Counted from the first letter of the stretch, positions 1 to 13,180 are shown. The stretch: DNA of 64,000 nucleotides from Amaranthus tricolor (GCF_026212465.1 NC_080057.1:26642147-26706146); one strand, 5' to 3'. The notes: generated from the sequence alone by a model not told the origin. Made by a program: numbers and translations.

Positions 1-386
1 AGCTACATTAATCAATCAACTAATAGTTCAACATGATTTATACTTTCTGTATTTTGTTTATTTGATTTTGCTACTGAATTAGAGTTAATTTTTTTTCTCA
101 TAACATTTTACTATTAGTGACAAATTTAAAAAACAAAAGAGTATAACAATAAATCAAATATTTTAATTTGAAACTCAAATGAATAAATACACCCTAGTTT
201 AATTAATAAAAACTTTCGACATTTAAGTTACAAGAAACTAACATTGCACATATTCTTTAGTAATATGTCCTTTTGTCCTAGATGATGAGCTTTTTAAAGT
301 GACACTACGTTATTTCTTCAAGAGGTGAAGGTATATTGCTTGTGACAAAGTTGTCATGGTATAGTTGCAATTGTCTTTGTGTCATA

Positions 387-449
<63 letters not shown>

Positions 450-2931
450 CGAAATGACTTCCAATGTTAATTTTTATGAAAACATGGAAATGGTGTTTTA
501 TTGGGGCGCCTACATGTTGTGAATGTCCTATCTCGTATTAAATCATATCATGTTTTATTGTGTCGGAAAAATGTTGAGTAGTGTTGTGTTTGGACATTTA
601 AAAAAAGTTTCTAACCATCAAAAGCATGTCGTTCTGAGTCATCTATGTGTCGTGGCTATCGTGTCTCGTGCCATATTGTACAGGTGAATAGAATTGTGTT
701 GTACCATGTTACAACGTGCTTTAGGTGTTTTGATCTAGGCACGTGCCAGCTCGACCCACTTTCATCTTTGAATGAAACTCGTATATTCAAATATGTGCTT
801 TACTTTGTAATTGTTTTATTACAAACTAATCTTATCGGCCCTACCAATTGATATTGCATAGGAATAAAGTTTATGAGTACAAAATTGGAGTAAGATGTAA
901 ATCTAGTTAAAGGAAACTCTATACAATAATATATAGTTGTAAAGAACATTAAAATATTACTAATTTATTTTTTTAAAGTGTAATTTTAACTTATTATGTT
1001 TAATTATGATGAAAACTGATAATAGATAATTATACAAACTATTACAACAAATCTTATAACAATATCTAATAGGAGAAACTAAACGTCCTAAGCAAAATTT
1101 CTTTTGATTAAAAATTTTAAATTTAATTTTCACATAATTCTATTTTTCTTAATCTACTCATAAATAAATAAAAAAAAATTAAAAAAAAAAAGCAAAATCC
1201 TTATCTCACCCTTCGATTAACGTGTGAGAGAGAAACTTGCGTACTATTTTACTACTACGTTCTTCTAAAAGTTTAGTTGACTATTTATTGTTGTGGTCGG
1301 GAAGAAGGTTCCAATTTTCCATATGAATTGATATGTGCTTTCCATTATTGTTTCACTTTGTATCGGATAGCCATCAATCTGAAAGGGCTAGCTACCATTT
1401 AATTAGCTTATTGTATAATAATATAAACAATTATTTAGAAAGTGATATTGAGGAGCGATTAAAAGTGAGATGAATAAAAATTTATGGAAAAAAACATTTT
1501 ATAATATATAAAATATATCTTTTTCATTATGAATAACCATAGTTTATATTGATATATTCGAGGATTCGCAATAATAATGTTAATGCATTAATTTTAAAAG
1601 ATTATGATATGCTATATGAACCAATATATTAGCTCGAACAGTTATTTATAAATCATTTTTTTCTATTTATAATTATGAAATGAGGTATAATACGAGAACT
1701 TTCCAAGAGCTTATTCATCCTAGTACTAGTCTCATCTAAAACTATTCTGATGAATGCATTAATGCCGATATGATATATGTATAAATGATGATTATTTCTA
1801 AATTAAATGACATATGTTGGTTCTTGGGTGTAATAATTGATAATAATATGAGCTAAACACTGAAACAATCTATATACATGATCAGTAGATCTGCAATTAA
1901 TTGGATGAATATCACATTATAAATTAATTGAACATTGAACTTAATTGCAAGTTTGCAACAATGTTTTTGTTACTTTGTTACCAAAAAAGGAGTATTAGAA
2001 CTAAACTACTATTATATTATTAATTAATGCAAAAACAAATTGGATTATATATAATAATCAATGTACTTGGGGAACAGCTATATGAATTAATTTGATCCCA
2101 TGATTCAGATCTACTATTTCAAATCAAGCAGAACATCTACAAGATTGTACACATTGATTTTAATAAAAATAAGAATAATTAAAACTTAAAGCCCTCCAGA
2201 TCAATATTAACCACATACATCCGATAATACATAATACTTATGAATTAGATTTTATCTTAATTAGATTAAATATCACATTTCTTAGAAAATATTTTATATT
2301 TGATTTTTCCTTAGTTCTCCCTTTCCTCTAGCCTACTCTTTAATCAAAATGACAGTAATATTATTATTATTTTTTTCCGTTGAATGTCATTATACAACTT
2401 AAATATACTTAAGTATCTTAAGATGTTTTTGATTGACTTTTAATAGTACATATGATCTGCAATTTATATTAGTAAAAAACATACTTAATTATATAAGTTA
2501 TTATTCTATAGTTTATTATTATCTAGAGCCAAATAAAAATATTTCTTGACTTCAACATAAATAAACAAGCTAACAAAACTTTAAAACTGAACATTTGAAA
2601 AGCTAAACACTATTTGTGTCCAGGATATTTCACATAAAAACTAACAAAGGTAGAAGAGATCACTACCATAACATTTACTACACTAAAATAATATTTGAAA
2701 AAAACAAGCAATAATACTGTTTAGGTGATAATTCGAATTTTTATTTGATTATATGATATGTAACACAGAGTAAGAGACAATCGAGTTGATTTTGTATACA
2801 CACGTAAAAATTCCAAGAGATGAATATTTAACTTGTCAACTATATTAGTATTTCAGATTCGCCCCATCTTCATTACTGTTTAATTATTACATGTTATATA
2901 ATTATTAAACCACAAATTCACACCTTAATGG
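1..2931. other. Intergenic region, AT-rich, no gene recognised
   Basis: Only short chance ORFs are present, none with recognisable similarity or plausible codon use. It holds one long AAT microsatellite, scattered A/T homopolymers (for example near 1170-1190) and the downstream flank of the minus-strand DUF688-type gene. No RNA gene, LTR or terminal inverted repeat was recognised. Confidence 0.6.
388..449. repeat. (AAT)n microsatellite
   Basis: About 20 uninterrupted AAT units are directly visible. Similar trinucleotide tracts occur at 9228-9254, 16812-16853, 27791-27837 and 42249-42290. Confidence 0.95.
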
Positions 2932-3522
2932 TCATGAGCAACTACGAATTCTCCTACTACCTACAATCCCAAAACACAACACTGATCTAGGACTTCTTTC
3001 ATCATCTTCCTCTTGACCATCCACCATAAAATCATACAATGATCCTACATTGGACATACTCCTTCGTCTAGCTAGACTCAAATTTAGACCCATATTCGAC
3101 CCTAAACTCGAGCTCCTTTCCGAGCCCCTTATAGTTGAATCTAATACAAACATCGACGATGAGGGGCAAGACAATGTAGATGAAGATGAAGAAGATGAAG
3201 CCGAGATTTGCCTTTTATGCATACTCTTAGGGAATAACCCCAAAAAAATTTTACTAGAAGATTTTTTACTAGCCATTTTTTGGGGTTGTTTAAGGTAATA
3301 AGAAGGGGGAGGTGTAAGGGGTGGGAGATTATATTGTTTGTTTTCTTCTTCATTGGAAGAATTATGTTTAGTGTGTTTTGGTGTTCCTGGTTTAGCTTCC
3401 CAAATAAAAGGAATTGCTATTGAATTGTCTCCATAATATACTCTAAATGATGGATTTGCTATTGAGCTTTCTTTTGTTACAGATTTTGTGAATAACTTGT
3501 TTTCTTCTTTGATGGGAAGCAT
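2932..3522 (-). CDS. DUF688-type plant protein, function unknown
   Basis: Intronless 196-residue ORF. The motif IPFIWEAKPGTPK at about residues 37-49 matches the [IV]PFxWExxPGxPK signature of the plant DUF688 family, whose molecular role is not established. A proline-rich stretch (LPPLTPPPSYY, about 67-77) follows, then a basic segment, a serine-rich block (about 107-124), a second Ser/Arg-rich region and a C-terminal RRIRSCS. There is no signal peptide, membrane segment or catalytic motif, so a nuclear or cytosolic adaptor-like protein is plausible but unproven. The start is the first ATG after a minus-strand poly(A) leader tract (3565-3589), and a TATAAAT box lies about 120 bp upstream. Overlapping ORFs on the other strand are shadows. 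The family call rests on one motif and general composition. Confidence 0.75.
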   Translation of the reverse strand: MLPIKEENKLFTKSVTKESSIANPSFRVYYGDNSIAIPFIWEAKPGTPKHTKHNSSNEEENKQYNLPPLTPPPSYYLKQPQKMASKKSSSKIFLGLFPKSMHKRQISASSSSSSSTLSCPSSSMFVLDSTIRGSERSSSLGSNMGLNLSLARRRSMSNVGSLYDFMVDGQEEDDERSPRSVLCFGIVGSRRIRSCS

Positions 3523-3643
3523 TTTTTAGGGTTGATTTGTTTTTTTGTTGGGTGATAGTATGAATTTTTTTTTTTTTTTTTTTTTTTTTGAAGTATTGGT
3601 GTTGATTTGGTTAGGTTGATCTTGGTGGGTTAGATGAAGGTGC

Positions 3644-3650
3644 ATTTATA
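3644..3650 (-). promoter_or_regulatory. TATA box of the DUF688-type gene
   Basis: TATAAAT on the minus strand, about 120 bp upstream of the ATG. This would put transcription start near 3615 and give a leader of roughly 90 nt that includes the homopolymer tract at 3565-3589. Confidence 0.5.
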
Positions 3651-3753
3651 CAAGGAAGAGAGTAAAGGTCACAAGTGGAAGGGAGGGAAGGATATTATAC
3701 TAGTACTGAGTAGGACCACAAACATAAATATATTATCATATATCGATTTTTTT

Positions 3754-3865
3754 AATTTATGCATCAGATATATAAATTGAAGCAATAAAATATTAAAATA
3801 AATTTTTCTAATTTATGCATCAAATACATAAATTGACGCAATAAAATATTAAAATAGGTAACTAT
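3754..3865. repeat. 56 bp tandem duplication
   Basis: AATTTATGCATCA followed by a shared ACATAAATTG-like and GCAATAAAATATTAAAATA segment occurs twice, starting at 3754 and 3810, with a few substitutions. Confidence 0.75.
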
Positions 3866-4185
3866 TTAAAATTTTATTTTAGAATATTTTTTAATATATT
3901 ATATATTTACCTATTTTAGAAATTATATTCTATTGAAAACACAATCTAAGATTTTACATTTATGTATTTGGAAAACTTAATTGAATTAAAATTTTAAGTT
4001 CTTAAACAAAACATTTTTGAGTCAGAAACTAGAAATGATACTTTATTTCTCTCAAAATTTAAGATTTGTTCAATATTTTGCAACTAAAATCTGTTATTTA
4101 ACCACGAAATTTTTTTACATATAATGACAAGAATAAAATAATATAAATTCTTATTCTATTAGGTTAACCAGTATATATAAAATTA

Positions 4186-4577
4186 AGGAAAAATTGTCCA
4201 AAATAATTCAACCTTTGTTCGATTTTCTAATAATAATCCCAACTTTTGATTAACCATGAATAATTCAAATTAACATATGTGTTTTCCACCAACATCCCAA
4301 ATTACCTAAAACTTATTAAACAGATCGTTAGAAAAAAGAAAATTAACATGTGGTGGTAGGTTGGAGGTGGTGGGGGGTTGGTAGCAGTAGGAAATGGCTG
4401 ATTTTGAAATTCTTTTTTCGTTTTTGTATCAAATTATCTACAATAATAGGTTTATTTACCTGCTTGGATATTAGAAGAAAATATCCATATTAATTCATAT
4501 TATTCATAATTAATTAAAAAATAAAATTATTATAAGAAAATCAAACAAAAATTAAATTATTCTGAAAAATTTTTCCT
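4186..4577. mobile_element. MITE with AGGAAAAATT terminal inverted repeats
   Basis: The left end AGGAAAAATTGTCCAAAATA and the complement of the right end AGGAAAAATTTTTCAGAATA form imperfect inverted repeats of about 55 bp. The heptamer AAAATTA abuts both ends (4179-4185 and 4578-4584) and is a probable target-site duplication. The interior has no ORF. Related copies lie at 43795-44042 and 45196-45479. The superfamily is uncertain; the long TIRs would fit a Mutator-like MITE. Confidence 0.65.
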
Positions 4578-5389
4578 AAAATTAATCGATAAACCATTTT
4601 AATAAGTTTATTTGAGACATTTGTTATGTACTCAAAATAGACTCAATAAACCACTTTAATAAATGCAATTGGGGCCAGTGCCACCTATACTAATTAGTAA
4701 GTCCACTCCACATATGATGTTGGGATTGTAGAGAAGGATTTAAGATCTGTGATGCGATTGACATTTATTTTTGTGTCAAACATGGTTTATGAATTATTTA
4801 AATAAAAATTAATAATTTTTTTATGTATAGTTAAGTTATTATATGCTCTTAACTTCTTAAATATATTGAAACTATAAATTGATTTGTTTTAAATTTAAAA
4901 AAGTATTACTATTAGATTGAGATACATATTATTAATATATTACTATATAAAACATAATCATAAAAGTATGCACTAAATAATATAGATTATAAGTAATTAC
5001 ATAAAATAGTAGAAAATTTCTACACATAAAAAATAATATAAAAATAATTTAAATGTTCAATGTCTTTGTAAAACTTTAAAATAAGTTTTCAGCTAAAGAA
5101 CATATTTTTTTTACTATAATAATTAACGTGTAACTTAATTTAAGTATTATGTGTTATAAACTTGTCAAACATAGGTGATAAAATATCATTTGAAATTTAT
5201 TTCATCGATATCTTATCCTAATTATTAATTATTATTTACTTAAATAATTAATGTGTAATCTATTTAATTTGTGCAGTTTCTTTTAATATAGCCATATAAA
5301 TAATATACATGATTATCTATGAAAAACTTTCAAAATTATTTTCTTTTCTTAATTTATTACAAATTTATTTAATAAAAATTAATAGTTTA

Positions 5390-5911
5390 CATAAATGATA
5401 AGTATGTTATTCGAAAATCATCCATTGTAATTAAAAGATATTACATATTTTAGATGATTGTATATGGTAAAAAATTAGTAAATAAGGTAAAGTTTTAAAA
5501 TCTTTTGTAACTAATCAATTAAACAAATCTAGTTAGAAAGATACTACATGATATGCTAAAAAATACTTTCATAATAAGAAAATAAAAAGCGGAAAAATTT
5601 TTATTATAAAGTTAACATGTGTCCTAATCATTTCTTCATTAGTATATTGTATAGATTGTATATATAGATTTATTAAAAATTTATTTTCATGAAAATTAAT
5701 AATTTAAATAAATAATTAATATGTTATTCGATAATTATCCATTATAATTAAAAGATATTACATATTTTAGATGATTGTATATGGTAAAAATTACTACATA
5801 ATATGCTAAAAAAATAAGAAAATGAAAAAGCTAGAAAATTTTTATTGTAAAGTCGCTATATGTCCTAATCGTTTCTTCATTAATTAGTATATTGTATAGA
5901 TTACAAATTAA
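5390..5911. repeat. Diverged direct duplication, about 300 bp period
   Basis: The block around 5405-5470 (TATGTTATTCG, then TTAAAAGATATTACATATT, then GATGATTGTATATGG) recurs around 5719-5785. The block at 5545-5660 (ACATGATATGCTAAAAAATA, TGTCCTAATCATTTCTTCATT, TATTGTATAGATT) recurs at about 5790-5911. Neither copy codes for protein. Confidence 0.7.
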
Positions 5912-6323
5912 ATGAAATACTTCAATTCTTTATCTACTCAATTTAACTTTTTTAAAACATTTTAGTCTATCTTAAATAAATTTACTTAATTTAAATTTTA
6001 AAATATGATCACATCAATATAACAATTTATATTCTGTTATTTCAAAATATCGCATTACATTGATAGAAAGTAAGAAAGTTTTGTCAGTTAAATTGAGTAG
6101 TTAGTAGTTACAGAGAAGTTGCCAAGAGGGTCAAGAGTCAAGACACTAAAGATTACCCACACGAACAGAAAATAGAGTATAATAATTTTATTAATCAACA
6201 TTAGTTGTGGAAGAACATGTTCTGCAGTTTCCTTCATGGTGCTTGCCCACTCATAACTGCTGCCTGCTGGTTGGTACAACTTAGAACATAGAACCTAGAT
6301 GCTTGCTCACATTAATTAATTGT

Positions 6324-6359
<36 letters not shown>

Positions 6360-6463
6360 TTCAAATTCAAATCATTTGAGCTGAAATCAAATCAGGGGTT
6401 GAATCTCATTCGTCTATTATTTCAAGTAGAATATTTATTAGTGACTATCTGATATAATAAAAA

Positions 6464-7140
6464 GGGAAATTCCACTTCATAAAACGCCAGTGGTAGCACT
6501 GTTGTAAGATTTTTTCACATGGTAGTATCTAGTTTATGTCCTATTTAGTTTCCGTAGCATTTTCCGTTAAATTTTTGTTAATATCCGCTTAATTCATCAT
6601 TTTGTAAGATTTTTCCATATGGTAACATCCCGTTTTTGCTCTCAAATGTTTAATTCATCATTTTAACTTTTAATTCACCGATTAATTTATCAACATCCTT
6701 AAATGTTGTAACAATTAAGTAGATATGTATTGGTGATAGTGCTTGGAATGCACCTTTTGAACTTATGAAATGCACATTTTGAGTTTATAAAATGTACCTT
6801 TTGAATTATTTATTAGTGTTTGTAATGCACCTTTTGAACTTTATAATGCCAATAATTTGAATGAAAATAAAATTGTTACAACATTTACGGACGTTGATAA
6901 ATTAATCGGTGAATTAAAAGTTAAAATGATGAATTAAACATTTGAGAGCAAAAACGGGATGCTACCATGTGGAAAAATCTTACAAAATTATGAATTAAAC
7001 AGAAATTAACAAGAATTTAACGGAAAATACTACGGCAGTTAGATAGTGCATAAATTGAATGCTACCATGTGAAAAAAGTTTTACAAAAGTACTATCACTG
7101 ACGTTTCATGAAAACTAAATGTTATCATGTGGAATTTCCC
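6464..7140. mobile_element. Long-TIR MITE, probably Mutator-like
   Basis: The first roughly 250 bp and the last roughly 270 bp are inverted repeats of each other. They begin GGGAAATTCCAC and end GTGGAATTTCCC, and shared internal blocks such as CATTTTCCGTTAAAT and AACATTTGAGAGCAAAAACG (complement on the left arm) are visible. The flanks TAATAAAAA (left) and TAATAATAC (right) resemble a decayed 9 bp target-site duplication, as expected for Mutator-like elements. A roughly 130 bp loop contains three short repeats around AATGCACCTTTTGAACTT. There is no coding capacity. Confidence 0.75.
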
Positions 7141-7779
7141 TAATAATACTTTTGTATTCAAGATTAGAACTATTAGTGTGAATTCTAGTTTTGGTTACCA
7201 ATTAAATGAATTCTAGTTTTAAGTCACATAAGTCGCTCACTCAAAAACAAGATACATAAATCACTTTCAACATAACAAAACTATTTGGATACTCTATAAT
7301 CCTTTCAAGTTTGAATCCCTTACTTAAGGATCATTTTGTAAAAGCAGTGAGTTATATCTAAAAATAAAAATAAAGCAAATTTATTGAGCAGACTAAATGA
7401 AAAAGAGCAAATTGAGTACGACAAAAAATTACTATAATATATCTTTGAAATACAATTATTAGTTGAATTTTTTCACTTAAGTTGTTATTTATAAACTTAA
7501 TTAGTTAATTCTACTCAAATGAACTTATTTACAGCGACTTAAAATTGATAGGACTATATGAATATACATTATGAATAGATCGGATTCTTAGAACTAACAA
7601 AGGTGGAGGAGGACCTACCCCTTTGGCCGGGGTTTCCATAACCCATTTACCATAAATGTGCCAATGTAAACTTATAGCTTCATTGGGATTTGGGACCATT
7701 CTAGGTTACAATTAACTCCACCCAATTAAGTCAATAGCTTTAAAAGAAAATACAAAATTCTCTTGTTCGCGTTTATATC

Positions 7780-8115
7780 CGTGAAATAGGTGATTATGGT
7801 ATATGAAATAAATGTTTTATAATATGTGAAGTAAGTGTTTAATATATGTGTAGTATGCGTTTAAGATTTTGTGAAGTATGTGTTAATAGTATATCAAGTA
7901 GCTATCTATCTTTTTTCGTAAACACATACTTCACATATCATAAACATCTATTTCACATATTTTAAATACCTACTTCACATACCATAAAGTTTGTGTTTAT
8001 AGAAGCTCTAGTAAATGTCTATGTTACTTATAATAGGTGTTCATTGTATGTAAAATAGGTGTTCATTGTATGTAAAATAGGTGTTTATGGTATGTCAAGT
8101 AAGTGTTTATTGCAT
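7780..8115. repeat. Inverted-repeat region with a 22 bp tandem repeat
   Basis: Phrases such as ATGTGAAGTAAGTGTTT on the left are mirrored by AAACACATACTTCACATATC near 7920-7945, so the region can fold. At its right end a unit of about 22 bp around ATAGGTGTTCATTGTATGTA is repeated three times with drift (8033-8110). Confidence 0.6.
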
Positions 8116-10191
8116 CTTTTAGTTTTTTTTTTTAAATGTTTTAGACCGGTCCAAAAACACGATCTCTTAAATAGGCTATTTGTCTCAACATATTGTGAAC
8201 ACCGAACCCAAATCAATGTATGTGAAGGTTTCATAGTAAAATACCTTCCATACAAGATAAACAAATGAGTTAAACGGTCCAATTAAATACAAATTATGTG
8301 TATATAGCTTCTTTGAAATCGTCCTATTGAATGACGATATTTCACAAGAATAATTGTTAACTCAATATACTCTCATTTTCACGAAGAATTAGTCTTATTT
8401 TAATCTGTTTCATTGAATTTGTCACATTTAATTTTTTTTTGGCAATGACTTATACTTTTTCTTTAATTTACATCCACATATTTAATTACATTTTCATCTC
8501 GTATACACATTTCTCTCAAATTTTCATTAAATATACAATTTAAAATTTTTTACTCATTTTTCTCAAAATTTCATCCTATTTGTACTTAGAACTATTTCTT
8601 TGAGTAGGGAGAACCGGAGAGGAATTGATTATTCTAAATATAGTGAAAAGTGAACCCCTCTTATATATAAGAACGAAAAGAAAAGTGTTTAATCATTTTA
8701 AATTAGCACTTAAATAAAGTGGTATCAATGGGATTATTCTGATCAAATTTGGATCAAAACTTTATTATCACCAAACTCATAATTTTTCACATAATTTGCA
8801 ATTTGAAGGTGGAGAGCCTTGAAATTTTTCATTAATTTTCCTTATAATTATAAGATGAAAATGATGCCACACTATGACACTCCCAAGAAAATGAGAGGCA
8901 AAATTAAATATCCGAAGGTTTTAGTCGGTGGAGATTATACACCTTAAATGAGTGAAAGATATTAAAGGGATCAATTATAGTTGAACTAGTATATTAGTTT
9001 GTTCATTTATAAATTAAATTATAAAATGATAATTATGTATATAAATTTTTAATGAATTGCATAACAAATGACAAGAAAAAATTAAAATTGACTAAATAAA
9101 AATTTAAAAATAAGCTATACTTAAATTACTTAATGGACTTATATAATTTATAATTATAATAGATTATATAAAATATAAAATACTAGATTTAATATTAAAT
9201 TTGAGATATGAATAATTATAAAAAGTCATTATTATTATTATTATTATTATTATTAAATACCTATTTTCTTCGCAATTTAATTTTTTTTAATTAGTAAGAT
9301 AAATTATAATTGGGTTCTCATAGAATAATCAACTTATCAAGTTGCATGATTCTATTGCACTATATATTTCTACATAAGAATATACATAATGTACCCAAAA
9401 TTAATGTAAACTCTAACTTAATCTGTCAATCACATGCTTATTTAAATTCGTGTTATTAGAGATCTAAGGAATTAGAGCAAGACTCTTCCTTTACTACAGA
9501 AATACCAATTTAAGCGTAAGATAATGAGATATTTTTTTTGAAGTCAGAGAGTCATTTTTAACGCCCCCACATACTACATCTAGTAAAAAGAGTTTTTATG
9601 CCTATTCTAAAAGCTAATTGTTTCATACTGCCTCGCACATATATGAACAACTTTTACTTCAATTTTTAACTACGTTTAATACAATTTGCTTAGTTTAAAA
9701 TACATTATCGATGCGATAAAGTCAACATCTACTTGGACACAGTGTAGTGGAGTGTTGACTCCTCTTAGCATGAATTTTTTACCAAGAACATGAAAATCAA
9801 TTATGTTCCCTCCCTCTAAATCATGAAATAAAGATTATTAAAGTGGACTTATAGACGTTGCAAAATAGAAGCAATAAAGTAAAGTACTTCCATATAGAAG
9901 CACAAACTTCAAATCAAAAGCACACTTTACAATCTCCCAAAACTCGAACGTTACAAGACAAACAATTAACGTTGTCTCTACGCCAAACACTCCTTTATTT
10001 ACTTCTTCAACTCACTTCACACTTTTCTTCACTTCTTCCACTCTCAAACTCTCACATTTTCAATCACAACTTCTTAATTAAACATCAAATCAAGAACCCA
10101 TTTTTGTTTTTCAGCAATTAAGGTTAAAAATTCAAAAGGGTTTATCTTAATTTTGTGTTTATTTTGTGGGTTTAATTGAATTTGATTGAAA

Positions 10192-13180
10192 ATGGATGAG
10201 CAAGAAACCCTAGGAAATGGGGATTCTGGAGGTGGGAATTTGAAGGGAGAAATTGATACTTCTGCACCTTTTGAGTCTGTTAAAGAAGCTGTATCCAAGT
10301 TTGGGGGACTTGGGTTTTGGAAACCTGCTAATATTATTCATAAATCTGCTCATTTTGTTTCGGTAAATTTCTATTCTTTTTGTTCGATTTCTTTTTTTTT
10401 AGGGTTTTGAGAAATTTGTTGGGTTAATGAGTTGGAATTCTATGTAGAAATGTAAAATGCATATGTTTCCATGGATATTTTCCCCATGCTAATGTTAACA
10501 AAAATGTTGGTTTGACCTATAGTAGCAATTAGTGGCAAAATTAGCAATTTCACATAAATAAAATGAAGTCATGTAAATAAAATAGAAAAAAACACACAAT
10601 TTAATGAACTATTGTTTGTATATATGAATTGAAAGTTGTAATATTAATGTTGCTATGATGAGGTAAGTGGATGGTTTGTTGAGATAGTATAATACTTATA
10701 TAAGGAGCAAGTTGTGTCTAAAATGGTTACAATTAAGGTTTATTTGAACCTCTTTACTTCCATATAGCATGGAGTATTTTAAATTATCAAAAGTTAAATC
10801 TATTTTTGCGTTTTTCTTCTTTAAGGAGCAATGGAAAATCTAAAAGGTTTGATTTTTGTTATATGGGTTTAATTGTAAAGTGAGTGAGGTTACCTTTAAA
10901 AATGGATGTTTCTTTTAATCCTCTTCATAGTACTCCTACAAGGAAATGAATGTTGGTAGTGGTTGTTATAAGAGTATTAAGATGCTTCGATAATGAGGAA
11001 AGTGCATCGATGTAGTTGGATGGTGGAGCAATGAGGAGATTAAGGACTTAAGGTTGTGTCTACGATGGTTAGAGTAAGGTTGCATACATCTGAGTTTCCT
11101 TCAAAGCTCGAAATCAAGCTTTAGGGGACACACATTTGTTGGATGAAGTGGGTTCACATTGTGTTATTGGTGTATGATCTTATGTAGGCAATTTACAATT
11201 TTCAGGAGAACTACCGTGAAGGCGAAGTGATAAACAAAAATGTGGGGTTTTTGTATTTTATATAGAATTCTTCGACAAAATGATTTGGGTGGATAAATGA
11301 AGCTTAGAGTATCTTGCTAATGAATTATCGACATGAACTGATATGGATCATATTTAGATAAACGATCAAGGTTTAGAAAGAAAGGATCATCAATATATCT
11401 TCAAGTCATTTGTTAGTGATTCTTGGATATACATTGATCAACTATCCTTCTAATTTTTCGACCGTAGTATTTTTGAAATTCAACTATGGAAACTGACTAT
11501 CTTCGAGAAAATTTCAAATCATTATCAAACTAATGTCTGATAGGAGATGATTTTTAAGTTTTTTGTGGTATTATAGGTTGGAGTACTTTATTAAGTTGCG
11601 TTCTATTAGTACGTGTTATTTGTTTTGTATACCTATATTCCAAATATTCTGATGCAATATTTGATGGTGAAATGCCATTCTAACCCTAGTTTTGATTACA
11701 GCCGTGTGATATGGAGGAATTTGATGTTACGAAAGTGGAGGAGCAGGCAGCAGAATTGGAGAAAGAGCTCATTCGGAAAGAGAAGGATACTTTCGAGGTT
11801 CTAAAGGAACTTGAAGCGACCAAGGTGATTGTAGAGGAACTCAAGTCGAAGCTACAAAAAGAAGAGTCTAATCTCCAAGTCAATGTTATTGCTGATGAGA
11901 AACCGTCTATCGGGAAGAAACAAGAGGAAGAGAAAGAGAATAACCCGAATCTTTCAGTTCAGAAGCTTCCGGATAAAGCAAACCTTATACCATCTTCATC
12001 CCCATGCTTGATTTTGATGGAACTTAAGCAAGCCAAGTTGAACCTTACCCGGACAACAAGTGATCTAGCTGAAATTCGATTGTCGGTGGAATCTTATAAC
12101 AAAAAGATAGAGCGAGAAAGATCGTCTTTGGAGAAAACCCGTGAAAGGCTCAGATCAAACACATTGAAAGTTTCTTCTCTCGAGGAAGAGATAAACCAAA
12201 CAAAATCAAAGCTTGATGAGAGTAATGATGTTAGCAATGGTACCAAGGATATTGTATCTGAGCTTCAGCGGTTGACAACTGAGGCGGAGGAATTCAAGAA
12301 AAAGGGAGAAGTTGCAAAGGCCGAAGTCATGAGCGTTATGTCCGAGATTGAACAGACAAAGGCAAAGGTTAAGACAGTCGAAATAAGATTGATCGCCGCT
12401 AGAAAAATGAAGGAGGCAGCAAAGGCGGCCGAAGCAGTTGCTCTTGCAGAGATCAAGGCTTTGGAAAAGAGCGAGAATTCATCACTTGAGGAGAACCCGG
12501 AAAGAATAACCCTTACTCTTGAAGAATACTCTTCGTTGAAGACCAAAGCTCAAAATGTCGAGCAAAGTTGTCAAGCGAAAGTCCTAGAGGCGGAACTTCA
12601 AGTTGATGAAGCAAATGCGTCCAAAATGGATATTATGAAGAGGGTAGAAGAAACAATGGAAGAAGTCGAAACATCGAAACGGGTATTGGAAAATGCTTTG
12701 AACAGAGTCGAGGCTGCCAACAGAGCTAAACTTGCAGTCGAAGAGGCTCTCCGGAAGTGGAGATCTGAAAACGGAGAAAGACGACGTTCCATACAAAACT
12801 CGACGAAATTCAAGAATCCTTATCCTTCTACCCGAAGGAGAGAATCGTGGGTGCTTGATGTGAATGGTGTTAGCATAGTAAGTGATGCACAAGCTGCCCC
12901 GTTATTGAAATCGACCTTGTCGATTGGCCAAATACTTAGCCAGAAGCTACTCATAACCGAAGAGTTTGAATCACGGAAAAGTAATGCAAAACGGAAGGTT
13001 TCGTTGGGTCAAATGCTCGGAAAACAAACTCCAAGCATATCATCTGCTTGGAAGATGGAGAAAGATTGTGATGGTCCTAAGAAAACACCTGCTAAACGAA
13101 AGAAATTTGGACTCGGTCGCTTTTCGATGCTTTTACTGAAGCAAAGCAAGAAGAAAAAGCCCTCGCCCGCAATGAAGTAA
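10192..13180 (+). CDS. WEB-family (DUF827) coiled-coil protein, two exons
   Basis: Exons 10192-10362 and 11702-13180, phase 0, predict 549 residues. The donor is TCG|GTAAAT and the acceptor is TTTGATTACAG. Exon 1 carries DTSAPFESVKEAVSKFGG followed by GFWKP, the N-terminal signature of WEB proteins (weak chloroplast movement under blue light). Exon 2 opens with EEFDVTKVEEQAAELEKEL and continues as a long Glu/Lys-rich heptad coiled coil to about residue 415. The C-terminal 130 residues are basic and Ser-rich (RKVSLGQMLGKQTP, KKTPAKRKKFGLGRF). WEB1/PMI2 relatives act in the cytosol on actin-dependent chloroplast relocation, and another member is a touch-regulated phosphoprotein. The role of this subfamily is less clear. 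The FGGLGFWKP form resembles the Arabidopsis At2g38370/At3g51720 subgroup as I recall it. The ATG is preferred over an upstream in-frame TTG. Confidence 0.88.

Larger units (their letters stand above)
3660..9857. other. Intergenic region between the DUF688-type and WEB genes
   Basis: No coding gene is recognised. It holds a 56 bp tandem duplication (3754-3865), a TIR element (4186-4577), a diverged direct duplication (5390-5911), a homopolymer T tract (6326-6356), a long-TIR MITE (6464-7140) and a hairpin/tandem region (about 7780-8115). The rest is AT-rich sequence in which nothing further was seen. Confidence 0.6.

Noticed and set aside
3050..3353. ORFs overlapping the DUF688-type gene on both strands
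   Set aside because: Shadows of the 196-residue frame, which carries the recognisable IPFIWEAKPGTPK motif.
12265..12892. Minus-strand ORFs across the WEB gene
   Set aside because: Antisense of a Glu/Lys-rich coiled coil; low-complexity Ser/Phe-rich translations.
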